Source of the DNA: an uncultured Desulfobacteraceae bacterium | Lineage (GTDB): Bacteria; Desulfobacterota; Desulfobacteria; Desulfobacterales; UBA2174 | NCBI GenBank assembly: GCA_937982505.1 | Contig: CALJLV010000010.1 | Coordinates: 1-11,976 of the forward strand | Length of the DNA stretch: 11,976 nucleotides | Direction of reading: 5' to 3' | Part shown: piece after piece, positions 7,715 to 11,976 of the stretch | How the letters are laid out: the number at the start of each line of letters is the position of its first letter | Position numbering within the stretch: position 1 is the first letter of the stretch | Translations under genes and position numbers: made by a program | The notes under the pieces: model-generated | The model's database searches: none | What the model was told of the DNA's origin: nothing | The model's input: the letters and a program-made list of their open reading frames with translations, nothing else

Positions 7715-8557
7715 TCAGTATTCTTTGGGCATTGCGTTGAGCTGGGCCAGGGTGAAGACCGGACCGTCCTTGCATACGAAGTACTGGCCCACGTTGCAGT
7801 GGCTGCACATGCCGATGCCGCATTTCATGCGGTTTTCCAGGCTCATGACGATGTGGTCGTGGGCGTAGCCGCGCGCGTCCAGCACCGGCTGGGTGAACTT
7901 GATCATGATGGGCGGACCGCAGATGATAGCGTAGGTATTCTCGTCGGCCGCGGGGGCCTTCTGGTCGGTGATGGTGGGCACGAAGCCCACGTTGTACTTC
8001 CAGGACGGGTCCTGGGTGGCATCCACCGTGATGTGCATGTGGATGTCGTCCCGGGCCTCCCAGGCGGCCAACTCCTGGCGGTACAGGAGCATCCCCGGGG
8101 TGCGGGCCCCGTAGATCACGTGGATGTCGCCGAAGCGTTCCCGGTTGGCCAGCATGTAGATGATCGAGGAACGCAAGGTGGTGAAGGCGAAGCCGCCGCC
8201 GATGATCACCACGTTCTTGCCCGCCAGCAGGTCCCAGGGGTACCAGTTGCCCAGAGGGCCGCGGATCCCCATCACATCGCCTTCTTTCATCTTGTGCAGG
8301 TGGCTGGTCACCAGACCGACTTTGTTGACGGTGAACTTGACGAACCCTTTTTCCGTGGGCGAGGAGGCGATTCCGATAGGAATCTCCCCTTTTCCGGCGA
8401 TGGACAGTTCGGCGAACTGGCCCGGACGGTAGGCGAATTTCTCCTCGTCGGCCGGGTCGAGGAAACTGAACTTGAAGGTCTTCAGATTCTTGTCTTCGGT
8501 TTCGATCGTGATCTCGTCGATGCGAACCGGATAGGGCAGGTAAGGATTTGGCTGCAC
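7715..8557 (-). CDS. flxA: FlxA-type FAD/NAD(P)H oxidoreductase subunit
   Basis: A 280-residue cytosolic flavoprotein of the PyrK/HydG (sulfhydrogenase gamma) group, the NAD(P)H-oxidising entry point of the Flx-Hdr complex. The ferredoxin-reductase-like FAD domain has YRPGQF at 43-48 and IASSP at 63-67; RGPLGNWYP is at 99-107. The NAD(P) domain opens with VVIIGGGFAF at 116-125 and has ICGPP at 212-216. A C-terminal [2Fe-2S] motif is C246-x4-C251-x2-C254-x7-C262. The start is a choice between two non-ATG codons. TTG at 8575 overlaps the flxB stop as TTGA with a weak site upstream; GTG at 8557 is preceded by AAAGGGGGA at good spacing and begins just before the NPYLPYP stretch. GTG is preferred. 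It is the last gene of the hdrA-flx series. Confidence 0.9.
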   Translation of the reverse strand: MQPNPYLPYPVRIDEITIETEDKNLKTFKFSFLDPADEEKFAYRPGQFAELSIAGKGEIPIGIASSPTEKGFVKFTVNKVGLVTSHLHKMKEGDVMGIRGPLGNWYPWDLLAGKNVVIIGGGFAFTTLRSSIIYMLANRERFGDIHVIYGARTPGMLLYRQELAAWEARDDIHMHITVDATQDPSWKYNVGFVPTITDQKAPAADENTYAIICGPPIMIKFTQPVLDARGYAHDHIVMSLENRMKCGIGMCSHCNVGQYFVCKDGPVFTLAQLNAMPKEY

Positions 8558-8571
8558 GGGGTCCCCCTTTG

Positions 8572-9633
8572 TCAAGCGACCTTGCAGGCGGCGTTTTGGC
8601 CGTAGCCGTTCATCAATTCACAGACCCGGCGGATGTCGATGTTCACCGGGCAGTACTGGACGCATCGGCCGCAGCCCACGCACTGGATGCCGTCGCCGTA
8701 TTTGTCGACGTAGTACTTGAGCTTGTGCATGAAGCGCTGGCGCACTCGCTGGACCTTCTGACCCCGGGGGTTGTGGCCCGACCCGTGCAGGGTGAAAAGC
8801 GGAAACATGCAACTGTCCCAGTTGCGCAGACGGATTCCCTGATTGCCGCGGGTTTCGTCCTGGATGTCGAAGCACCAGCAGGTGGGGCACAGGTAGGTGC
8901 AGGTACCGCAGTTGATGCAGGCAAAGGCGACGTCCTGCCAGAAATTGGCCGCGTAGAGTTCGAGCTGGGGAATCTGGGCCAGCCGGTCGGTGGGCACCGT
9001 GGACACCACCCGGGCCTCGGCGGCGCTGCGCCGCTGGGCGATGCGGGCCTCGGCCTCGGGGTCGGCCGGGGTCCGCCAGCCGGCGGTCTGGAGAAACGCC
9101 GCCCCCTTGTCGGTGATCGTTTTGGCCAGATAGTGGTTCTCTTCGTCCACCAGCAGGACATCCAATCCCTCCTCGTGGTAGGGGCCGCATCCGGCGCTGG
9201 TGCAAAAGCAGGTGCTGCAGGGCCGGTCGCAGGCCAGCCCCACGAAGACCGTGGCGGCGTAGTTGCGCAGCCAGTAGACGTCCTTGACATCCGGGGCCTC
9301 GAAGTTGCGCCGCACCAGCACGAAGCTGTAGGCGTCGCAGGGGCGCACGGCCAGGGCCGCCCGGGGCGCGGGGGCCGGCGTCTCCTTGAGGACGTGGGCT
9401 TCGGGATCTCGGGAATCAAGGCTGTATTCGAAAAGGACCTCGCTCTGGGGATAGACCACGGCCCGGGCCGAGGTGCGGGTGTTCGGGCCGTCCAGATCCG
9501 GGGTCTGGCCGGCGGCGAGGGCGTCGAACTGATACAGGGCCCCCTGCTTGACCGGCCCGAAGAGCCGGTACTGCGCTTCGGCCGCCGCCAGCCCCTGGGC
9601 CCATAGCTGTTTGTCGATCTTGATGCAGGTCAT
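8572..9633 (-). CDS. flxB: FlxB-type iron-sulfur electron-transfer subunit (HydB-like, dicluster)
   Basis: A 353-residue iron-sulfur protein related to the beta subunit of sulfhydrogenases (HydB/AsrA type). It should relay electrons from the flavin subunit FlxA inside a cytosolic Flx-Hdr complex. Two ferredoxin-type [4Fe-4S] motifs are visible, C239-C242-C245-C249 and C318-C321-C324-C328. The N-terminal half has the family's RPCDAYSF block (97-104) and a further cysteine cluster, C135, C139, C142, C144 and C149, which may bind another cluster. It starts at ATG 9633 after GAGGCGGA, 33 bases past the flxC stop. FlxB/FlxC names are assigned by order and domain type and could be exchanged. Confidence 0.88.
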   Translation of the reverse strand: MTCIKIDKQLWAQGLAAAEAQYRLFGPVKQGALYQFDALAAGQTPDLDGPNTRTSARAVVYPQSEVLFEYSLDSRDPEAHVLKETPAPAPRAALAVRPCDAYSFVLVRRNFEAPDVKDVYWLRNYAATVFVGLACDRPCSTCFCTSAGCGPYHEEGLDVLLVDEENHYLAKTITDKGAAFLQTAGWRTPADPEAEARIAQRRSAAEARVVSTVPTDRLAQIPQLELYAANFWQDVAFACINCGTCTYLCPTCWCFDIQDETRGNQGIRLRNWDSCMFPLFTLHGSGHNPRGQKVQRVRQRFMHKLKYYVDKYGDGIQCVGCGRCVQYCPVNIDIRRVCELMNGYGQNAACKVA

Positions 9634-9666
9634 AGCGTCCGCCTCTATCGGAACAAGTCGGTTGGA

Positions 9667-10617
9667 TTACTTGATGAACGGTTCCGGATCCTCGGGCCGG
9701 TAGGTATCCAGCGGGGGCCGCTGCTCCAGGCTCAGGCCGGCTTCCCAGCCCCACATTTCGTAGGCGTCCTTTTCCAGCTTTTTGGTGAACAGGCGCATGT
9801 TGATGCCCACCGGGCAGGCCCGCTCGCAGCTGCCGCAATCGGTGCAGCGGCCGGCGCAGTGGTAGGCGCGTAAAAAATGGAAGGTGCGCACGTCCACTGG
9901 ATTCTGGCTCTTGCCCACCCACTGGGGCATGGCCTCGTCCACGAAGCAGGTGGGGCAATAGCACAGGGGGCAGGCGTTGCGGCAGGCGTAGCAGCGCAGG
10001 CAGGGTGCCAGCAGCGCCTCGAAGTAGTCCCACTTTTCCTTGGCGGACAAGCCTTCGATGGCCCGCACGTCCGCGTAGCGGTCCACCTCGGTCTGCTCGG
10101 AAACCGGATCGCCCACCAGCTCGTCGTGGATCACCGGGTTGCGGTGATGGCAGACGGCGCAGTTGGCCTGGAGCACCTCTCGGCGCTGGTGGACGGTTTC
10201 GAATCCGTCTCCCCGGACCACCACGCGCTCGCCGTCCTCCTCGACGGCCAGGACTTCGCCGGGGGCCAGATTCTTGAGGCGCCGCTTGTCGATCATGCCG
10301 GTGCATGGCACCCCGATGATCGTCAGCTGTTCACGTTTGATCTTGTTTTCAATGATGTGGGTGACGATGTTGCGGCTGTCGCAGCCCTTGGCCACGACGC
10401 CGATCCGGGCCTCGGTGCGGCCGGTGAGGTAGTTGGCCAGGTTGATGCCGCAGCTGCCGTCCCACACGAGCTGATCCACCGCGTCGGCCCGGGTGACGAA
10501 GCAAGGCTCGTTCATCATCGGCATCGACCCCTTGCGAAAGCCGATGACCATCTCGACCTGGCAGTCCTTGAGCAGGCGTCCGGCGATCTCGCGAATCTTG
10601 TCGGTATAAGCTCCCAT
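9667..10617 (-). CDS. flxC: FlxC-type iron-sulfur subunit (FrhB-like, dicluster)
   Basis: A 316-residue iron-sulfur protein with an F420-hydrogenase-beta-like (FrhB) N-terminal part and a C-terminal ferredoxin-like part. The FrhB-like region shows KGCDSRNIV (77-85) and GVPCTGMID (102-110), followed by C153 and C156. The ferredoxin motifs are C206-C209-C212-C216 and C258-C261-C264-C268, with extra cysteines C219, C221, C224 and C254. It should carry electrons between FlxB/FlxA and FlxD/HdrA. The ATG at 10617 sits one base after the flxD stop (TGA-C-ATG), with AAGGTGG 6 bases upstream, so it is probably translationally coupled to flxD. Making FlxC efficiently may therefore depend on ribosomes reading through the flxD UGA. 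Confidence 0.88.
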   Translation of the reverse strand: MGAYTDKIREIAGRLLKDCQVEMVIGFRKGSMPMMNEPCFVTRADAVDQLVWDGSCGINLANYLTGRTEARIGVVAKGCDSRNIVTHIIENKIKREQLTIIGVPCTGMIDKRRLKNLAPGEVLAVEEDGERVVVRGDGFETVHQRREVLQANCAVCHHRNPVIHDELVGDPVSEQTEVDRYADVRAIEGLSAKEKWDYFEALLAPCLRCYACRNACPLCYCPTCFVDEAMPQWVGKSQNPVDVRTFHFLRAYHCAGRCTDCGSCERACPVGINMRLFTKKLEKDAYEMWGWEAGLSLEQRPPLDTYRPEDPEPFIK

Positions 10618-10618
10618 G

Positions 10619-11050
10619 TCAGGCCACCTTCAGCTCTTTTTTCACGAAGTTCTCGTTGGGCCCCAACTGGCGCACCGCTTCGGTCACCTGTTTGACCACC
10701 TCGACGAACTTGGTCGATTCGGCCGAGGAGATCCAAGAAAAATGGACCCGGCCCGGTTCAACTCCCATGTGCTCCAGCAGGTTCTGCAGGAGGGCGAATT
10801 TGCGGCGTGCGTAGTAATTACCTTCCAGGTAATGGCATTCGCCGGGATGTCACCCCGACACCCAGACCCCGTCCGCCCCTTCGCGCAGGGCCGCCAGGGC
10901 GAACTTGGGGCTCATCCGTCCGGTGCAGGGGATGCGGATCACCCGGATGTTGGGCGGGTATTCCATGCGGCTGACCCCGGCCAGGTCGGCGGCCCCGTAG
11001 CTGCACCAGTTGCACAGAAAGGCTACGATTTTCGGTTCCCATTGGGCCAT
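10619..11050 (-). CDS. flxD: FlxD/MvhD-family subunit, predicted selenoprotein (Sec67 at in-frame TGA 10852-10850)
   Basis: A 143-residue member of the MvhD/VhuD/FlxD family, which binds a [2Fe-2S] cluster and hands electrons to HdrA. Residues 1-66 carry C13-x2-C16 in FLCNWCSYGAADLAG and PCTGRM at 41-46, then VWVSG. The frame then meets TGA at 10852-10850 and continues without a break as HPGECHYLEGNYYARR and on to a normal family C-terminus, ending TGA at 10619. The TGA falls exactly where relatives have the cysteine of G-C-H-P-G-[DE]-C-H-Y, so it is read as selenocysteine, not as a stop. Archaeal VhuD is a known selenoprotein at this subunit. A SECIS-like hairpin starts 5 bases after the TGA. 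The ATG at 11050 has AAGGAG 8 bases upstream. A standard gene caller would split this into a 66-residue fragment and lose the rest. Confidence 0.9.
10803..10852 (-). promoter_or_regulatory. Bacterial SECIS element with its UGA in flxD mRNA
   Basis: The UGA is at 10852-10850. Downstream RNA can fold into one hairpin within the coding sequence: lower stem 10844-10840 with 10807-10803 (5 bp, CGGCG/CGCCG); middle stem 10837-10835 with 10810-10808 (3 bp); upper stem 10833-10828 with 10822-10817 (6 bp, ATTACC/GGTAAT); apical loop TGGAA at 10827-10823. The apical loop begins 23 bases after the UGA and has G as its second base, in line with the published bacterial SECIS model (small loop, G among its first bases, about 16-37 nt from UGA). 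SelB should bind it to insert selenocysteine. Confidence 0.78.
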
Positions 11051-11073
11051 ATCGTCTTCTCCTTGGTGTTGTG

Positions 11074-11094
11074 CCGCGCCGCCGTGCGGCGCGG
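11074..11094 (-). other. Perfect GC hairpin in the hdrA-flxD spacer
   Basis: Bases 11074-11082 pair perfectly with 11086-11094 (9 bp, all G or C) around a 3-base loop, in the 58-base gap between the hdrA stop (11109) and the flxD start (11050). No T-run follows; the flxD Shine-Dalgarno AAGGAG comes next. It is more likely an RNA-processing or stability element than a terminator, but partial termination cannot be excluded. Confidence 0.45.
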
Positions 11095-11108
11095 TCCGGC
11101 TGGGCGGC

Positions 11109-11976
11109 CTAGACCGCCTCGTTCATGGCGAATATCTGCGCAAAGATCTGGTCGTTGTCGAATCCCTTTAGGCGGATGGCCCCGGAGCGGCAGGAGGCCA
11201 CGCAAAGGCCGCAGCCCTTGCACAGCACCGGGTTGATCTCGGCCCGGTTGGGCCAGAAGCGCTCCTCGGGGCCGCGGAAGGACGGGGCCGAGTAGGGGCA
11301 CACCGAGACGCAGACCCCGCACATGCTGCACAGGACCGGGTTGACCTCGGCCACCTGGCCGCTGGTGTTGATGGTCTTGCGCGCCAGGAGGGTCACGGCG
11401 CGGCTGGCGGCCGCCTTGCCCTGGCTCACCGCCTCGTCGATGGGCTTGGGATAGTGGGCCATGCCGCACAGGAAGACCCCGTCGGTGGCGAACTCGCTGG
11501 GGCCCAGCTTGGCATGCTTTTCCACGAAGAACCCATCGTCGTTGAGGGGCAGCTTGAAGAACTGGGCCAGGGCCGTGTTGTTGGGCGGCACGATGGCCGT
11601 GGCCAGGGTCACCAGGTCGGCGCTGATCTCCACCGGGCGGCCCAGGATGGGGTCGGTCAGGGACACGCTGATCCGATCGGTGGCCGTCTCGACGCGGGGT
11701 TTGGCCTCCAGGCTGTAGCGGATGAAGATCACGCCCTTTTCACGGGCCTCCTTGTAGAGGTACTCGCGCTCGCCGTAGGTGCGGATGTCGCGGTAAAGGA
11801 CGTAGACGTTCATCTGCGGGCTGCGGGTCTTGAGCTGCAGGGCGCTGTCCATCGTGTGGGTGCAGCAGACCCGGCTGCAGTAGGGGCGCTGTGGCTCGCG
11901 GCTGCCCACGCACTGGATGAAGACGACCGTCTCGACACGATCCAGAATCGGATCGTCGGCCTTGAAGCGGGCGTCC
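11109..11976 (-). CDS. hdrA: HdrA (heterodisulfide reductase subunit A), C-terminal part (5' end outside window)
   Basis: The last 288 residues of an HdrA-type flavoprotein, the electron-bifurcating core of Hdr complexes. The fragment opens with the FIQCVGSRE and YCSRVCC blocks typical of HdrA, then the end of the FAD domain with LATAIVPPNN and FATDGVFLCGMAHYPKPIDEA, which leads into an SQGKAAASRA stretch. Two C-terminal [4Fe-4S] motifs follow, CSMCGVCVSVCPYSA and CKGCGLCVASCRSGA; the second has arginine after its last cysteine in place of the usual proline. The frame is open to the window edge, so the start, the N-terminal cluster domain and any upstream hdrB/hdrC genes are not visible. It ends with TAG at 11111-11109 and is followed by flxD, the normal electron partner of HdrA. 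No in-frame TGA is present in the visible part. Confidence 0.95.
   Translation of the reverse strand, partial: DARFKADDPILDRVETVVFIQCVGSREPQRPYCSRVCCTHTMDSALQLKTRSPQMNVYVLYRDIRTYGEREYLYKEAREKGVIFIRYSLEAKPRVETATDRISVSLTDPILGRPVEISADLVTLATAIVPPNNTALAQFFKLPLNDDGFFVEKHAKLGPSEFATDGVFLCGMAHYPKPIDEAVSQGKAAASRAVTLLARKTINTSGQVAEVNPVLCSMCGVCVSVCPYSAPSFRGPEERFWPNRAEINPVLCKGCGLCVASCRSGAIRLKGFDNDQIFAQIFAMNEAV

Noticed and set aside
7703..8605. Rightward open frame of 300 codons opposite flxA
   Set aside because: It is a GC-driven antisense shadow of a gene with clear FAD, NAD and [2Fe-2S] motifs.
10850..11050. Treating the 66-residue frame as a complete small protein or flxD as a pseudogene
   Set aside because: The same frame continues past the single TGA through the rest of the MvhD family sequence, and the TGA sits at the conserved cysteine with a SECIS-like hairpin after it.

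Overview
The window is a compact, GC-rich bacterial chromosome segment, most likely from an anaerobic sulfate- or sulfur-metabolising member of the Desulfobacterota. The evidence is a canonical DsrC with both C-terminal-arm cysteines, an HdrA/FlxABCD electron-transfer module, a siroheme-decarboxylase (AhbA/AhbB-type) protein, a sigma-54 two-component system with a sensor type I associate with Deltaproteobacteria, and a predicted selenoprotein. No mobile element, tRNA, rRNA or CRISPR array was seen.

Layout. 1-432 (+): the C-terminal part of a CPBP intramembrane metalloprotease, cut by the window edge. 482-1306 (-): a nitrilase-superfamily hydrolase with a probable TTG start. 1307-1718: a 412-base divergent intergenic region with a good sigma-54 promoter match reading right. 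1719-2615 (+): an unusual protein with two identically spaced four-cysteine motifs followed by a glycine-cleavage H-protein-like domain. 2718-7159 (-): a tight five-gene cluster transcribed in the order yjbQ, Ahb-type protein, histidine kinase, sigma-54 response regulator, archaemetzincin; the last two junctions are 4-base ATGA overlaps. 7247-7564 (-): dsrC, with its own candidate promoter and a textbook intrinsic terminator. 7715-11976 (-): hdrA (C-terminal part only), flxD, flxC, flxB, flxA.

How the genes may work together. HdrA with FlxABCD forms the NAD(P)H-oxidising, flavin- and iron-sulfur-based half of a heterodisulfide-reductase-type complex thought to bifurcate electrons. FlxA takes electrons from NAD(P)H, FlxB and FlxC carry clusters, and FlxD (MvhD family) passes electrons to HdrA. 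DsrC, the sulfur-carrier co-substrate of dissimilatory sulfite reductase, lies directly downstream. The Ahb-type protein fits the siroheme-to-heme route of sulfate reducers, and its neighbouring sensor kinase and NtrC-type regulator may respond to a redox or metabolite signal.

The strongest discovery is that flxD is not broken. An in-frame TGA at 10852-10850 replaces the conserved cysteine of the family's G-C-H-P-G-[DE]-C-H-Y motif, the reading frame continues to a complete MvhD C-terminus, and a bacterial SECIS-like hairpin follows immediately. It is best read as a selenocysteine-containing FlxD of 143 residues. Second is the duplicated C-x12-C-x5-C-x2-C domain fused to a degenerate H-protein domain.
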